A stretch of 64,000 nucleotides of DNA from Vibrio taketomensis (GCF_009938165.1 NZ_AP019649.1:620001-684000), one strand, 5' to 3'; positions 27,857-40,218 are shown, counted from the first letter of the stretch. A program made the numbers and translations. Notes: generated by a model from the letters alone, not told the origin.

Positions 27857-29710
27857 GTGAACCGTTATCCATTATGGAAGTACTTGATGGTATTTTTTGC
27901 CATCGCAGTAGCAGCGTTATACGCGCTTCCAAATATATACGGTGAAGATCCGGCAATTCAAGTTACAGGGGCGCGTGGCGCCTCTGTAGATATGGCTACG
28001 CTGGATTCTGTCACTGATGCTCTGAAAGAACAGAGCCTCCCTTATAAGTCCATTGCTCTTGAGAATGGATCAATTCTTGTTCGTTTTAACGACACTGATA
28101 CCCAAATCAGTGCGCGAGACGTAATTAGTGAAGCCCTCGGTAAAGATACTATCGTTGCGCTTAACCTTGCTCCGGCAACGCCTTCGTGGCTTGAAGCGAT
28201 TGGCGCTTCCCCAATGAAACTAGGTCTAGACCTGCGTGGTGGTGTGCACTTCTTGATGGAAGTGGATATGGACGCAGCGATGGAGAAGTTAGTTGGTCAG
28301 CAAGAAGAAGCGTTCCGCAGTGAACTGCGTGAAGATAAGATTCGTTATCGTGCAATTCGTCCATCAGGTAAAGATGCAGTAGAAGTACTGCTGCGTAACG
28401 AAGAACAGTTGGCACAAGCGAAAGCACTACTAGAAAAGAACCACCCAGATATGGTGTTTACCGATTCTGCGGAAAATGGTCGTTTTTCTTTGGTGGCGAC
28501 TTTCTCTGAGCAACGTTTAACTGAGATTCGCAACTACGCTGTTGAACAGAACATTACCATTCTTCGTAACCGTGTGAATGAGCTAGGTGTTGCAGAACCT
28601 TTGGTTCAACGTCAAGGCGCAAGCCGTATTGTGGTTGAACTTCCAGGTGTGCAAGACACAGCTCGTGCGAAAGAGATTTTAGGTGCAACTGCAACGCTTG
28701 AGTTCCGTGAAGTCGACTCAAAAGCAGACCTTGCAGCAGCAGCCAACGGCCGTGCGCCAGCGGGTTCTGAAATCAAATTCGATACAGACGGTCGTCCCGT
28801 TGTTCTGAAAAAACGCGTAATTCTTGGTGGTTCTAGCATTACTGATGCGGGTTCTGGTGTCGATGAATATGGTCGCCCACAAGTTAACATCACGCTAGAC
28901 AGCGAAGGTGGTAACAAAATGTCTGCGTTCTCTAAGAAAAACATTGGTCAGCTAATGGCAACCGTGTTTGCTGAGTACAAAGACAGCGGTCGTAAGACGC
29001 CTGATGGCAAAGTGATTCTATCGAAGCATGAAGAGGTTATTAACCAAGCAACGATTCAATCGGCTCTTGGTCGCAACTTCCGTATTACGGGTATTGACTC
29101 GGCGGCAGAAGCGCAAAACCTAGCGCTACTCCTTCGTGCTGGTGCGCTGATTGCGCCAATCTCAATTGTTGAAGAACGTACCATTGGTCCATCTATGGGT
29201 CAGCAAAACATCGACATGGGTATTCAAGCGTGTATCTGGGGTATGGTGGCAGTAATGCTATTTACCGTACTTTACTACCGTAAGTTCGGCATGATTGCCA
29301 ACCTAGCGTTGATGGCGAACCTTGTGCTTATCATCGGTATTATGTCGATGATTCCGGGCGCAACGATGACGCTGCCAGGTATTGCCGGTATCGTATTGAC
29401 CGTGGGTATGGCGGTTGACGCCAACGTACTGATATTTGAGCGTATTCGTGAAGAATTACGTGAAGGTCGTTCGCCACAACAAGCGATTCATCAAGGCTAT
29501 GCTAATGCGTTTAGTACCATCGCCGATGCTAACATCACCACACTGATTACTGCGATCATTTTGTTTGCAGTGGGTACCGGTGCAGTAAAAGGCTTCGCGG
29601 TAACACTATCGATTGGTATTTTGACCTCAATGTTTACAGCTATCGTAGGTACCCGTTGTGTGGTTAACCTACTGTATGGTGGTAAGCGCATTGATAAGCT
29701 ATCTATTTAA
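27857..29710 (+). CDS. secD: Protein translocase subunit SecD
   Basis: SecD, with SecF, uses the proton gradient to complete protein export across the inner membrane. The 617-residue product has a first transmembrane helix at 8-28, a large periplasmic P1 region containing [15 protein letters not shown], and five more helices in the last 170 residues with the family motifs [18 protein letters not shown] and [12 protein letters not shown]. It starts with GTG at 27857 behind AAAGGA, 20 bp after yajC. Confidence 0.95.
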   Translation: MNRYPLWKYLMVFFAIAVAALYALPNIYGEDPAIQVTGARGASVDMATLDSVTDALKEQSLPYKSIALENGSILVRFNDTDTQISARDVISEALGKDTIVALNLAPATPSWLEAIGASPMKLGLDLRGGVHFLMEVDMDAAMEKLVGQQEEAFRSELREDKIRYRAIRPSGKDAVEVLLRNEEQLAQAKALLEKNHPDMVFTDSAENGRFSLVATFSEQRLTEIRNYAVEQNITILRNRVNELGVAEPLVQRQGASRIVVELPGVQDTARAKEILGATATLEFREVDSKADLAAAANGRAPAGSEIKFDTDGRPVVLKKRVILGGSSITDAGSGVDEYGRPQVNITLDSEGGNKMSAFSKKNIGQLMATVFAEYKDSGRKTPDGKVILSKHEEVINQATIQSALGRNFRITGIDSAAEAQNLALLLRAGALIAPISIVEERTIGPSMGQQNIDMGIQACIWGMVAVMLFTVLYYRKFGMIANLALMANLVLIIGIMSMIPGATMTLPGIAGIVLTVGMAVDANVLIFERIREELREGRSPQQAIHQGYANAFSTIADANITTLITAIILFAVGTGAVKGFAVTLSIGILTSMFTAIVGTRCVVNLLYGGKRIDKLSI

Positions 29711-29724
29711 GGCTAGGAATTAAT

Positions 29725-30672
29725 ATGTTTCAGATTCTAAAAGCAGAAAATACGATCAGCTTTCTACGTTGGTCAAAGGTGGCTTTTGCCTTCTCGCTAG
29801 TGATGATTGGTGCGTCGATTTTCTCTCTTTCAACGAAATGGTTGAACTGGGGCCTCGATTTTACTGGTGGTACTTTGATTGAAGTGGGCTTTGAACAGCC
29901 TGCACAATTACCAGAGATTCGTGCGGCGCTGGAAGCAAAAGGCTTTGGCGATGCGATCGTACAAAACTTTGGTAGTGCGCGTGATGTTATGGTGCGTCTG
30001 AGCCCACGTGAAGATGTGTCAGGTGAGACTCTAGGCAACCAAATTATCTCTGCAATCAAAGAAGGCACGGGTAAAGAAGTTGAAATGCGTCGTATCGAGT
30101 TCGTTGGCCCTAACGTGGGTGACGAGCTGACAGAAGCGGGCGGTTTAGCGATTCTAGTATCGTTAATCTGTATCTTGATCTACGTTTCAGTGCGTTTTGA
30201 ATGGCGTCTTGCAGCAGGTGCGGTTATGTCACTTGCTCACGATATCATTATTACCCTGGGTGTGTTCTCGGTGATGCAAATTGAAGTTGACCTGACTATC
30301 GTAGCAGCACTGCTGACGGTTGTGGGTTACTCGCTCAACGATACCATCGTAGTATTTGACCGTATTCGTGAAAACTTCCGCCGCATGCGTAAAGGTGACG
30401 CGACTGAGGTGATTAACAGTGCGATTACACAAACACTTAGCCGTACATTGATTACTTCTGGTACCACATTGTTCGTAGTTATTGCTCTGTTTGTTCAGGG
30501 CGGTGCGATGATCCACGGCTTTGCGACTGCGTTGTTGCTAGGTATCACGGTTGGTACATACTCATCTATCTACGTGGCGTCAGCGCTTGCGTGGAAACTG
30601 GGTATCACTAAAGAACACTTAATGCCACCTCAAGTTGAAAAAGAGGGTGCAGAGTTCGACCAAATGCCTTAA
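29725..30672 (+). CDS. secF: Protein translocase subunit SecF
   Basis: SecF is the partner of SecD in the proton-driven Sec accessory complex. The 315-residue protein has the first helix near 18-36, then NWGLDFTGGTLIEVGF. The five-helix C-terminal block follows, with VGYSLNDTIVVFDRIRENFR, which matches the SecD/SecF signature. It starts 14 bp after secD, so the two are co-translated, and it ends the operon at a strong terminator. Confidence 0.95.
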   Translation: MFQILKAENTISFLRWSKVAFAFSLVMIGASIFSLSTKWLNWGLDFTGGTLIEVGFEQPAQLPEIRAALEAKGFGDAIVQNFGSARDVMVRLSPREDVSGETLGNQIISAIKEGTGKEVEMRRIEFVGPNVGDELTEAGGLAILVSLICILIYVSVRFEWRLAAGAVMSLAHDIIITLGVFSVMQIEVDLTIVAALLTVVGYSLNDTIVVFDRIRENFRRMRKGDATEVINSAITQTLSRTLITSGTTLFVVIALFVQGGAMIHGFATALLLGITVGTYSSIYVASALAWKLGITKEHLMPPQVEKEGAEFDQMP

Positions 30673-30683
30673 TGCATTAATTG

Positions 30684-30713
30684 AAAAAGCCGCTGCTCTC
30701 AGCGGCTTTTTTC
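30684..30713 (+). terminator. Terminator of yajC-secDF
   Basis: AAAAGCCGCTG/CAGCGGCTTTT with a 4-nt loop and a T run lies 12 bp after the secF stop. Confidence 0.9.
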
Positions 30714-30769
30714 TTACTAAAATTGGTACATACTTAAGCGGTACTGAAAACAATAAATAGGACATAAAA

Positions 30770-31102
30770 ATGCCACATTTTCGCTTTAGAGCTGTAGAGC
30801 CACAAACGGTACAAACCCTATCTAAACCATTGATTGATGAACTCGAGGAAATCATGGGCTCACCTCGTGAAGATTTCACTTTTGAGTATGTTTACACTAC
30901 GTTTTACCATGAAGGTGACGTGAGTCCTGCATACCCATTTGTCGAAGTACTTTGGTTCGATCGTGGTCAAGAGAAGCAAGATGCCGTTGCGAAAATTATC
31001 ACCGAGCAAGTTCGTGGTGTGATTGGGCAAGATGTGATGGTTGCGGTTATTTTTACCGCCCTAAATCCAAGCGCATACTACGACAACGCTCAACACTACT
31101 AA
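30770..31102 (+). CDS. DUF1904-family protein
   Basis: A 110-residue protein that I recognise as DUF1904, a small alpha/beta family related in shape to tautomerase-like folds. It begins MPHFRFRAVEP, lacks a signal peptide, and contains EYVYTTFYHEGD and VEVLWFDRGQE. The initiator Met is followed by proline, as in tautomerases, which hints at an N-terminal catalytic Pro; this is only a suggestion. mepA starts 27 bp downstream in the same direction, so the two may form an operon. Confidence 0.7.
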   Translation: MPHFRFRAVEPQTVQTLSKPLIDELEEIMGSPREDFTFEYVYTTFYHEGDVSPAYPFVEVLWFDRGQEKQDAVAKIITEQVRGVIGQDVMVAVIFTALNPSAYYDNAQHY

Positions 31103-31129
31103 GCAATACCCGCTATGTAAGGAGAGGCA

Positions 31130-31990
31130 ATGAAAACAACGGCTTTTTTGATGGTATTTTCACTTCTGTCGTTGCCTCTTCATGCTTCTCCTTGGGAGTC
31201 ATTGTCTAAACCCAATCAACTCCCACCTCAAGCCATTGGGAGTTACGCCAATGGCTGTCTTTATGGTGCAGAGGCACTCCCACTTCAAGGTTTAGGCTAT
31301 CAGGTTCTACGTAGCCAAAATCACCGTTACTACGGTCACCCCAATACCATTGCTTTTATTGAGCGATTGTCTGCACACGCACGTAAAGATTTGCACACAC
31401 ACCTATTGATTGGTGATATGTCTCTGCCGCAAGGTGGTCGCTTCTCATCAGGGCATACCAGCCATCAAACGGGGCTCGACGTGGATATTTGGCTGCGTCT
31501 TGCTGATACCAAACTCTCTCAAGCCGCGTTAAAAGTGCCTAAACCTAAAAGTTTGGTCAATATGTCGAGTTATGAATTTATCGATGCCAACTGGGATAAT
31601 CGTCACTACCGCTTAATAAAATCAGCGGCGCAGGATGCAGAAGTGGCAAGAATCTTTGTTCATCCACTGATCAAAGAAAAGTTGTGTAGCGTGAGTGGTA
31701 AAGACCGTGAATGGTTGCGTAAAGTTCGTCCTTGGTGGGGGCACAATTATCACATGCATGTACGCTTACGCTGCCCAGAGGGTGACAGCAGTTGTATTAA
31801 TCAGGCACCGCCTCCGAAAGGAAGTGGCTGTGGCGTGGAAGTGGCAAGTTGGCATCCAAAACATCAAGTGAAGACCTATCGGCCTAAGACCAAAAGTGTC
31901 AAAAAATCCACGAGTGATAAAAAAACAGCATCTAAGCCAAAAAAAATTTCACCGCAACAATGTTTGCAGCTTATTGATCATACTCGTTAA
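31130..31990 (+). CDS. mepA: Penicillin-insensitive murein endopeptidase
   Basis: MepA is a periplasmic zinc metallopeptidase (LAS family) that cuts D-Ala-mDAP cross-links in peptidoglycan. The 286-residue product has a signal peptide (about 1-19, ending LHA) and zinc-binding motifs GHTSHQTGLDVDIW and the late HMHVRL. Additional conserved histidines lie in WWGHNYHMH. The C-terminal 40 residues are lysine-rich and low-complexity (KTKSVKKSTSDKKTASKPKK), perhaps an anchor to the anionic cell wall. Confidence 0.92.
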   Translation: MKTTAFLMVFSLLSLPLHASPWESLSKPNQLPPQAIGSYANGCLYGAEALPLQGLGYQVLRSQNHRYYGHPNTIAFIERLSAHARKDLHTHLLIGDMSLPQGGRFSSGHTSHQTGLDVDIWLRLADTKLSQAALKVPKPKSLVNMSSYEFIDANWDNRHYRLIKSAAQDAEVARIFVHPLIKEKLCSVSGKDREWLRKVRPWWGHNYHMHVRLRCPEGDSSCINQAPPPKGSGCGVEVASWHPKHQVKTYRPKTKSVKKSTSDKKTASKPKKISPQQCLQLIDHTR

Positions 31991-32216
31991 TTTTGAGTGT
32001 TTTATCAATTAAGCATCTAAATGCACCACCATTTACTGCATTTGTGCTGGAGAATAGCGGTATCCTCTCCTAGATTTAAGTTGATATGTACCTAGATGCG
32101 TTAGTGATAGCGAATAATCACAACGTAAACATAACTACAAAGTTGGTGACTTGACGATTGTTAATTAAATAGGATGCTCGGCTTACTTCCTATAATTTGA
32201 AAGCAAGGACACTCCC

Positions 32217-32525
32217 ATGACTATGGTATGCGCAAAAGAATTTGCCGAGTGGCTAAAGCTGAGATTTGGCAGTGCTACAGAGTCAGTCGTAATGACCCGT
32301 GATGATGTCAACCATCTCACCGGCCGGCAAAGATTAGACCCTGGATTTATCCATGACGTCCATTATGAACTGATGGTTCACGGCTTCGCATTTGTAACCA
32401 ATACTTCGCGTGAGACGTTTTATTTGATTCCAATAGGAAAAGCGATAAATTGGCGCGAGCACTTGGAAGGTCAGTTTGAGAAAGAACTCTACTGCAACAT
32501 TTTTCCAATCATCAAATCAGGCTGA
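32217..32525 (+). CDS. Small conserved-looking protein of unknown function
   Basis: A 102-residue protein with no signal peptide or membrane helix. AAGGA precedes the ATG at a good distance. The middle (MTRDDVNHLTGRQRLDPGFIHDVHYELMVHGFAFV) could form a helical or winged-helix unit, but I do not recognise a family. It stands alone between mepA and the yfhL-trhP pair, with a 226-bp upstream gap and its own terminator, so it looks like a real, independently expressed gene. Confidence 0.65.
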   Translation: MTMVCAKEFAEWLKLRFGSATESVVMTRDDVNHLTGRQRLDPGFIHDVHYELMVHGFAFVTNTSRETFYLIPIGKAINWREHLEGQFEKELYCNIFPIIKSG

Positions 32526-32566
32526 GGCAAGACACTCAAGTAGTTCGAGTTCAATTCTCTGCAACG

Positions 32567-32595
32567 AAAAAGGCTCATCGAGTGATGAGCCTTTT
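32567..32595. terminator. Bidirectional terminator between the small gene and yfhL
   Basis: AAAAGGCTCATC/GATGAGCCTTTT with a 4-nt loop serves the plus-strand small gene and the minus-strand yfhL. Confidence 0.9.
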
Positions 32596-32599
32596 GCTT

Positions 32600-32863
<264 letters not shown>

Positions 32864-32873
32864 CTAATACCGA

Positions 32874-34274
32874 TTATTTACCGGTTGGGTTACGAGTATC
32901 CTGACCATCATTTAGGTTACGCATCAATAGTGCGTATTCTAGATCTAGGTCTTGTGGTACTGGGATAAATACAAAGTGACCGTTGCCTTTCGCATCGTCA
33001 ATCACTTCAGATTTACGGTTTTCCATTGCTTCAAGCGTGAAGTTGATATTACCTTTTGGTGTCATTAGCTCCAGATTGTCGCCAACCACGAACTTGTTCT
33101 TAACTTCCACTTCAGCTAAGTCACCACGACGTTTACCAGTAAACTCACCAACAAATTGCTGCGCATCAGAAACTGAGTAGCCGTAATCGTAGTTCTGGTA
33201 TGCATCGTGCGTATGACGACGTAGGAAACCTTCGGTGTAGCCACGGTGCGCTAGGCTTTCTAGCGTGCCCATTAGTGATTCATCGAATGGACGACCAGCA
33301 ACCGCATCATCAATCGCTTTACGGTAAACTTGCGCAGTACGTGCACAGTAGTAGAACGATTTTGTACGACCTTCGATTTTTAGCGAGTGAACGCCCATCT
33401 TAGTCAAACGCTCTACGTGTTGGATAGCACGTAGGTCTTTTGAGTTCATGATGTAAGTGCCGTGTTCGTCTTCAAACGCCGCCATTTTTTCTTCTGGGCG
33501 GTGGCTTTCCGATAGCAGTACTACTTCATCAGTAGGCTTACCACGACCGATGGTGGTTTCAGGGCGCTCGTCTTGAACTTCAATCGCTTGCGCTTCGCTT
33601 GGATCAAACGCTTCCACAATTTGACCAGCGTCGTTCTCTTTGCCTTCTTCTACTTTGTATTCCCAACGGCATGCGTTAGTGCAAGTACCTTGGTTAGGGT
33701 CACGTTTATTGATGTAACCAGACAGTAGGCAGCGGCCAGAGTAAGCCATGCAAAGAGCGCCGTGAACGAATACTTCGATTTCAGTTTCAGGGCACTGTTC
33801 GCGAATTTCTTCGATTTCTTCTAGAGAAAGCTCACGCGATACGATTACGCGCTCAACGCCTTGAGTTGACCAGAATTTTACGGTTGCCCAGTTTACTGCG
33901 TTCGCTTGAACAGACAGGTGAATAGGCATTTCTGGGAACGCTTCGCGAACCATCATGATTAGACCTGGATCAGACATGATCAGTGCGTCTGGGCCCATTT
34001 CTACTACTGGTTTAAGGTCGCGGATAAAGGTTTTTAGCTTCGAGTTGTGCGGTTGGATGTTACATACCACGTAAAGCTTTTTGCCAAGAGCATGTGCTTC
34101 ATCGATACCAATTTTTAGGTTCTCGTGGTTAAACTCGTTGTTACGTACACGAAGGCTGTAGCGAGGTTGACCTGCGTATACGGCATCTGCGCCGTAAGCG
34201 AATGCGTAACGCATGTTTTTAAGGCTACCTGCTGGTGATAGTAGCTCAGGTACGAATACTTTATCTGTTGTCAT
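32874..34274 (-). CDS. trhP: tRNA hydroxylation protein TrhP (U32 family, YegQ)
   Basis: TrhP performs the prephenate-dependent hydroxylation of wobble uridine to ho5U in tRNAs, the first step to cmo5U/mcmo5U. The 466-residue protein has the U32 signature EVFVHGALCMAYSGRCLLSGY and cysteines at 175, 182, 198 and 202 that probably hold an iron-sulfur cluster (GTCTNACRWEY). An acidic, charged stretch near residues 205-260 is longer than I would expect from E. coli. It is the first gene of a trhP-yfhL operon. Confidence 0.9.
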   Translation of the reverse strand: MTTDKVFVPELLSPAGSLKNMRYAFAYGADAVYAGQPRYSLRVRNNEFNHENLKIGIDEAHALGKKLYVVCNIQPHNSKLKTFIRDLKPVVEMGPDALIMSDPGLIMMVREAFPEMPIHLSVQANAVNWATVKFWSTQGVERVIVSRELSLEEIEEIREQCPETEIEVFVHGALCMAYSGRCLLSGYINKRDPNQGTCTNACRWEYKVEEGKENDAGQIVEAFDPSEAQAIEVQDERPETTIGRGKPTDEVVLLSESHRPEEKMAAFEDEHGTYIMNSKDLRAIQHVERLTKMGVHSLKIEGRTKSFYYCARTAQVYRKAIDDAVAGRPFDESLMGTLESLAHRGYTEGFLRRHTHDAYQNYDYGYSVSDAQQFVGEFTGKRRGDLAEVEVKNKFVVGDNLELMTPKGNINFTLEAMENRKSEVIDDAKGNGHFVFIPVPQDLDLEYALLMRNLNDGQDTRNPTGK

Positions 34275-34403
34275 TGCTCAATTCTCTAGTTATCTGATCT
34301 CAAGTCAGGCCAATTCCACCTGATGGAATTGGGGCGCAAATTTTACGCCAAAATGTGACCAATGACTAGGAAAACTGGGGTTAAGTGCAGATAAATGGCA
34401 ATA

Positions 34404-34427
34404 AAAAGCCCTCTTACGAGGGCTTTT
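34404..34427 (-). terminator. Terminator of rdgC
   Basis: AAAAGCCCTC/GAGGGCTTTT with a TTAC loop lies just after the rdgC stop. Confidence 0.85.
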
Positions 34428-34433
34428 GGACAA

Positions 34434-35356
<923 letters not shown>

Positions 35357-35519
35357 CTAATTGGACATTGAAGCTGACCATCTTAGGCAAATTTTTCCCG
35401 CTTGTCTGTTGGGAAATAAAAAATATCAGTAGCGGCTAAAACAAACGAGTGTTGGCTAGCGTTTTTTGATGGAAATTCAACCATTCAACGACGAATTTTG
35501 TATGAAAATTTGTTTGCAA

Positions 35520-35538
35520 AGGTCACAAAAGTGTCATA
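35520..35538 (+). promoter_or_regulatory. Pho box upstream of phoBR
   Basis: GTCAC (from 35522) and GTCAT (from 35533) are direct half-sites spaced exactly 11 bp apart in GGTCACAAAAGTGTCATA, the PhoB-box geometry. It lies 116 bp upstream of phoB, consistent with autoregulation. The rest of the 306-bp gap has no gene that I can support. Confidence 0.6.
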
Positions 35539-35653
35539 ATTGCTGGTAATAATGCTTATGCATCGAAGGAAACAAACTCCCTCATTACTATCAAGTTTTG
35601 GGGAAGAATGGCTCCTAATTTCAGAGAACTGATTAAAGTAAGGTTATTTTATT

Positions 35654-36343
35654 ATGTCTAGAAGGATTCTAGTTGTTGAAGACGAAGCACCGATCCGCGA
35701 AATGTTGTGCTTTGTGCTTGAACAGAAAGGTTACCAAGCAGTTGAAGCCGAAGACTACGACACTGCGGTAACTAAACTAGCTGAACCCTTCCCAGATCTA
35801 GTATTACTGGATTGGATGCTACCTGGTGGCAGCGGGATCAACTTCATTAAGCATATGAAGCGTGAAGAGCTGACGCGTAATATTCCAGTAGTGATGCTGA
35901 CAGCTCGCGGTGAAGAAGAAGATAAAGTTCGTGGCTTGGAAGTGGGTGCGGATGATTACATCACTAAGCCATTCTCACCAAAAGAGTTAGTGGCGCGCCT
36001 AAAAGCTGTGATTCGCCGCGTGACACCAACCGCTCTTGAAGACGTGATTGATGTGCAAGGTCTGAAGTTAGACCCAGTATCACACCGTGTTACGGCAAAT
36101 GAGCAAGCTCTGGATATGGGGCCAACAGAATTTAAACTGCTGCACTTCTTTATGACCCACCAAGAGCGCGTTTATAGCCGTGAACAGTTGCTGAATAATG
36201 TGTGGGGCACTAACGTCTATGTTGAAGACCGCACGGTGGATGTGCATATTCGCCGCCTACGTAAAGCATTAGAAGCAGAAGGTCACGATCGACTGATTCA
36301 AACGGTACGTGGTGCCGGCTACCGTTTCTCAACCAAAGCTTAA
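35654..36343 (+). CDS. phoB: Phosphate regulon response regulator PhoB
   Basis: PhoB is activated by phosphorylation under phosphate starvation and binds Pho boxes. The 229-residue product has an N-terminal receiver domain (acidic D10/E11, phosphoacceptor D53 in LLDWMLPG, then LTARGEE and [11 protein letters not shown] with the conserved lysine). The OmpR-type winged-helix DNA-binding domain follows (about 130-229, ending [14 protein letters not shown] and [10 protein letters not shown]). phoR follows after 17 bp. Confidence 0.96.
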   Translation: MSRRILVVEDEAPIREMLCFVLEQKGYQAVEAEDYDTAVTKLAEPFPDLVLLDWMLPGGSGINFIKHMKREELTRNIPVVMLTARGEEEDKVRGLEVGADDYITKPFSPKELVARLKAVIRRVTPTALEDVIDVQGLKLDPVSHRVTANEQALDMGPTEFKLLHFFMTHQERVYSREQLLNNVWGTNVYVEDRTVDVHIRRLRKALEAEGHDRLIQTVRGAGYRFSTKA

Positions 36344-36360
36344 ACCATACGGAGAAGTAA

Positions 36361-37662
36361 GTGGTTGCAAGGTTAACTTGGAAAAGGCTGGCTTGGGAGC
36401 TGGCTTTTTTTTACACCCCTTGGGTGATTGTTGGATTAATTTTCGGATATATGCCGTGGTTGCTGCTCGCTGCCACGGCTTTGCAGCTTGTATGGCATCT
36501 ACATAACCAAATGCGTCTATCCACTTGGTTGTGGGATGAAAAGCGTTTAACGCCGCCGTCAGGTACCGGAAACTGGGAAGATTTGTTTAACGGTATCTAC
36601 CGTTTGCAGCAGCGCCAACGCCGCAAACGTAAAGAGCTGACTAATTTGATTCGTCGTTTCCGTAACGGTGCAGAATCCTTGCCCGATGCAGTCGTGGTAT
36701 TTCGTAGCGAAGGCAATATTGTTTGGTGCAACAAACTCGCGCAGCATTTACTTGGTTTCCGTTGGCCAGATGACTCTGGTCAGCCGATTTCCAACCTTAT
36801 TCGTACCCCAGATTTTATCAAGTATTTGCAAAAGCAAGACTACTCGGAACCACTAGAAATGCGCTCGCCATTGAATGTTGAACGTATGCTTGAATTGCGT
36901 ATCGTGCCATATACTGAAGGTGAGCACCTGATGGTAGTGCGTGATGTGACTCAGCTTAAGCAGCTAGAAGGTATGCGTCGTAACTTCTTTGCCAACGTTT
37001 CTCACGAGCTACGTACGCCAATGACGGTGCTGCAAGGTTACTTGGAGATGACGGAAGATCCAGACATGCTAGTTGGCCCGATGTGGTCTCGTGCCCATGG
37101 GGTGATGACTGAGCAGCTTAATCGTATGAATAGTTTGGTTAATCAGTTATTAACCCTATCAAAAATTGAAGCGGCGCCAATGCATGAATTGGAAGAAGTG
37201 GTGAATGTCCCTGCCATGCTGGAAGTGTTGGAGAAAGAAGCGACCAGTTTAAGTGGCGATTTAGGGCATAAACTGCATTTTGATGTCGACTCGTCATTAC
37301 TTGTACTGGGTGATGATGATCAACTGCGTAGTGCCATTTCTAACTTAGTGTACAACGCAGTGAAATACACACCGGCAGGGGCCGAAGTGAATGTTCGTTG
37401 GTATCGCACGCCTCAAGGCGCTTGTTTAGAAGTACAAGATAGCGGCGAGGGCATTGAACCGCAGCACATTCACCGACTGACCGAGCGTTTCTACCGCGTC
37501 GATAAAGCGCGTTCACGTGACACCGGTGGTAGTGGTTTAGGTTTGGCTATTGTAAAACATGCGCTGACTCACCATGATTCTCATCTAGATATTGAGAGTA
37601 AGGTCGGGGTTGGCAGTAAATTCTCATTTATTCTGCCTGCGCGTTTGGTGGTTAAAAAATGA
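36361..37662 (+). CDS. phoR: Phosphate regulon sensor histidine kinase PhoR
   Basis: PhoR phosphorylates PhoB when phosphate is scarce. The 433-residue protein has two N-terminal membrane helices (about 9-30 and 32-48), a charged linker, a PAS domain (about 95-195), the H box [12 protein letters not shown] (H215) and the HATPase motifs [19 protein letters not shown] and GGSGLGLAI. There is no large periplasmic sensor, as usual for PhoR, which takes its signal through PstSCAB-PhoU. GTG start. It overlaps the next gene by 4 bp. Confidence 0.95.
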   Translation: MVARLTWKRLAWELAFFYTPWVIVGLIFGYMPWLLLAATALQLVWHLHNQMRLSTWLWDEKRLTPPSGTGNWEDLFNGIYRLQQRQRRKRKELTNLIRRFRNGAESLPDAVVVFRSEGNIVWCNKLAQHLLGFRWPDDSGQPISNLIRTPDFIKYLQKQDYSEPLEMRSPLNVERMLELRIVPYTEGEHLMVVRDVTQLKQLEGMRRNFFANVSHELRTPMTVLQGYLEMTEDPDMLVGPMWSRAHGVMTEQLNRMNSLVNQLLTLSKIEAAPMHELEEVVNVPAMLEVLEKEATSLSGDLGHKLHFDVDSSLLVLGDDDQLRSAISNLVYNAVKYTPAGAEVNVRWYRTPQGACLEVQDSGEGIEPQHIHRLTERFYRVDKARSRDTGGSGLGLAIVKHALTHHDSHLDIESKVGVGSKFSFILPARLVVKK

Positions 37663-38624
37663 AAACACACTTCGGTACGATTATCGCTTTGTTGATTAGC
37701 TGCACTTCTCTGGGCGTTGCGGCACAAGAGCAGTTTCGTCCGTATAAAAAGGTGCCGGGGATCAGCGGTGAGTTGACCAGTGTCGGCTCCGATACGCTTG
37801 CGGGTATGACAACGTTATGGGTGGAAGAGTTTAAGCAGCTCTACCCAGGGGTAAATGGTCAGGTTCAAGCATCAGGCTCATCAACGGCGCCGCCAGCTCT
37901 GACAGAACAAACGGCTCAGTTTGGCCCAATGAGCCGTCCGATGCGTAACCGTGAGATTGAAGCATTTGAGCGTGCTCATGGTTATAAGCCGACGGCGCTG
38001 CGGGTGGCGATTGATGCGATTGGGATTTTTGTTCATCAAGACAACCCGATTAAAGGGCTGAACTTCACCCAAATCGACAGTATTTTCTCTGCGACACTGC
38101 GATGTGGGGCGACAGAATACTCGCGGACATGGGCAAACTTAGGTTTAGACTATCCATGGGCACATCGCTCCATTCAGCTGTTTGGTCGTAACTCGGTATC
38201 GGGCACTTACGGTTATTTTAAGAAAAAAGCTTTGTGTGGCGGCGATTTTCGTAACGATGTGAATGAACAACCGGGCTCAGCTTCGGTGGTGCAGTCGGTG
38301 GCTTCGTCAATCAATACCATCGGTTATTCTGGGGTTGGGTATCAAGTTTCTGGTGTAAAACGTATTCCAATTGCACTTGAAGGGGATGAATACGTTGAAC
38401 CAACAAGAGAGAATATTCTCTCAGGTGAGTATCCACTTTCACGTTATCTCTATGTGTATATCAATAAGAGCCCAACTAAAGCTTTGTCGCCGTTAGAACG
38501 TGAATTTATTCGTTTTATTTACTCTCATCAGGGGCAAACGTTGGTTGAACGTGATGGCTATGTGGCGATCTCTCCAGAGCTGGCTGAACAAGAGTTGGCG
38601 AAAGTCGGAATTGAATTTAACTAA
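37659..38624 (+). CDS. PstS-family phosphate-binding protein in the phoBR operon
   Basis: A 321-residue periplasmic binding protein with a signal peptide (about 1-22, ending GVAAQ). The phosphate-site motif [16 protein letters not shown] and [25 protein letters not shown] resembles PstS, as does [17 protein letters not shown]. It starts by a 4-bp overlap with phoR and so is translated with the sensor, an arrangement known in Vibrio. It may feed the divergent pstCAB system or tune PhoR signalling; another PstS may exist elsewhere. A strong terminator follows. Confidence 0.88.
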   Translation: MKTHFGTIIALLISCTSLGVAAQEQFRPYKKVPGISGELTSVGSDTLAGMTTLWVEEFKQLYPGVNGQVQASGSSTAPPALTEQTAQFGPMSRPMRNREIEAFERAHGYKPTALRVAIDAIGIFVHQDNPIKGLNFTQIDSIFSATLRCGATEYSRTWANLGLDYPWAHRSIQLFGRNSVSGTYGYFKKKALCGGDFRNDVNEQPGSASVVQSVASSINTIGYSGVGYQVSGVKRIPIALEGDEYVEPTRENILSGEYPLSRYLYVYINKSPTKALSPLEREFIRFIYSHQGQTLVERDGYVAISPELAEQELAKVGIEFN

Positions 38625-38645
38625 GCATACTAGCTGTTAGAGTGA

Positions 38646-38673
38646 TAAAAAAGGCGCGAAATGCGCCTTTTTT
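38646..38673. terminator. Bidirectional terminator between pstS-like gene and ppx
   Basis: AAAAAAGGCGC/GCGCCTTTTTT with a GAAAT-type loop serves two convergent genes. Confidence 0.9.
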
Positions 38674-38712
38674 ATGCGTGGGTGTCTTGTTCGCGACACT
38701 CGGAAGCCGCGA

Positions 38713-40218
38713 CTAACTGAAGCTCAGTTGCCACTCTGCCTCTTGCCAGTAATTTTGCTCGGTTTGCAGATCGGCATATAACAGTTTGTTATTTTCGAGC
38801 CAATTGGATTTTGTGCAGGTAAGTACCCACTTATCTTCATCACTCACTTTGAGTTTCAGTTCAGGCAACGGATCTTCACTACGCTGGCCGTTGAGCAAAA
38901 TTGCCAGTCGTAAAATACGAATTAAACCCAACACATGTTTCTTTTTATAGAGGGTAAACTCTTCCATTTCACTCAGTTTGAGCGCTTTGCGCTGAAAGCG
39001 GGTCAATGTGGCTAATACTCGTTGCTGTTCCAGGTTAAACCCCGGCATGTTGGTGTGACGAAGAATATAACCCGAGTGACGATGGAAAGCTTTTAGGCTG
39101 ATGCTTAAGCCCACTTCATGCAATAGTGCACTCCAATCGAGCAGATCAAACAATTCAGACTTGGCTTTAATGCCTAGTTCTTTATGCACCTGCTGTAAAA
39201 ACTCTTGCGCTTGGCCTTTAACGCGAGCGGCGTGTTCAAGGTCAACCAGATGTTTTATCGCCAGATTCTCTGTGGTGCGCATGCGAATATCATCATGCTT
39301 AAAACGCTCTTCCATTTCATACAGTAATCCTTCGCGCAACGCGCCTTCTGAGAAGTGCATTTCACTAATGCGCAAGTCGATAAAAATCGCATACATGATT
39401 GCTACGCCAGCGGCAAATACCGGTTTGCGCTCCGGCGTAAGCCCCGCTAATTCAATCTGATCGACACTGTTCCACTCACACAATTTATCGATTAAGGCAT
39501 GTAAGCGTTTTTGGGTGATGATGCCATCTTCGTGTCCGAGACCAATCAGCACTTCGCGAATGGCTTTGGTGGTACCTGATGAGCCATAGGCGATGGACCA
39601 GCCCTTTTTGCGATAACGATGAGCGATGGATTCAAGTTTTTGTTCTGCGGCTAGAATGGCGTTAGTAAAATTTTTGTTCGACAGCTTACCGTTGGTAAAA
39701 AAATGCTTAGTAAAGCTGACGCACCCCATTTGTTTGCTGTTGACCAAGTCCGCATTAAAGCCTGTTCCACAAATCATCTCGGTACTGCCACCACCGATAT
39801 CGACGATCAGTTTTGAGTCTGATTGTGGCTGGGTATGTGACACGCCTTGGTATATCAGGCGCGCCTCTTCGTCACCAGAAATGATCTCGACGTTAAATGG
39901 CAGCACTTGGCGTGCGCGTTGAATAAAAATATGGGCGTTGTTGGCTTGGCGCAGAGTGTGTGTAGCGGCAATGCGTACATTGTTTGGCTTAAAGTCTTGG
40001 AGGCGCTCAGCGAACATCGCAAGGCATTCTAAGCCCCGCTCCATTGCGGCGTGATCGAGATTGTTTTGCTCATCGAGGCCATCGGCAAGTCTTACACGCT
40101 GTTTATGGCGGCTGATCAATTGCAAATCTTGCCCAATCACTTTGGCGACCACCATATGGAAGCTATTTGAGCCAAGGTCAATCGCGGCGATATCTCTTAC
40201 TTCATTAGTTTGCTTCAT
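38713..40218 (-). CDS. ppx: Exopolyphosphatase
   Basis: Ppx removes terminal phosphates from polyphosphate and can also hydrolyse pppGpp. The 501-residue product has the ASKHA-fold motifs [17 protein letters not shown] (phosphate 1) and [13 protein letters not shown] (phosphate 2), then a C-terminal HD-like domain. Its start overlaps the 3' end of ppk by 14 bp, so Ppk and Ppx are translationally coupled and the cell makes synthesis and breakdown enzymes together. Confidence 0.94.
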   Translation of the reverse strand: MKQTNEVRDIAAIDLGSNSFHMVVAKVIGQDLQLISRHKQRVRLADGLDEQNNLDHAAMERGLECLAMFAERLQDFKPNNVRIAATHTLRQANNAHIFIQRARQVLPFNVEIISGDEEARLIYQGVSHTQPQSDSKLIVDIGGGSTEMICGTGFNADLVNSKQMGCVSFTKHFFTNGKLSNKNFTNAILAAEQKLESIAHRYRKKGWSIAYGSSGTTKAIREVLIGLGHEDGIITQKRLHALIDKLCEWNSVDQIELAGLTPERKPVFAAGVAIMYAIFIDLRISEMHFSEGALREGLLYEMEERFKHDDIRMRTTENLAIKHLVDLEHAARVKGQAQEFLQQVHKELGIKAKSELFDLLDWSALLHEVGLSISLKAFHRHSGYILRHTNMPGFNLEQQRVLATLTRFQRKALKLSEMEEFTLYKKKHVLGLIRILRLAILLNGQRSEDPLPELKLKVSDEDKWVLTCTKSNWLENNKLLYADLQTEQNYWQEAEWQLSFS

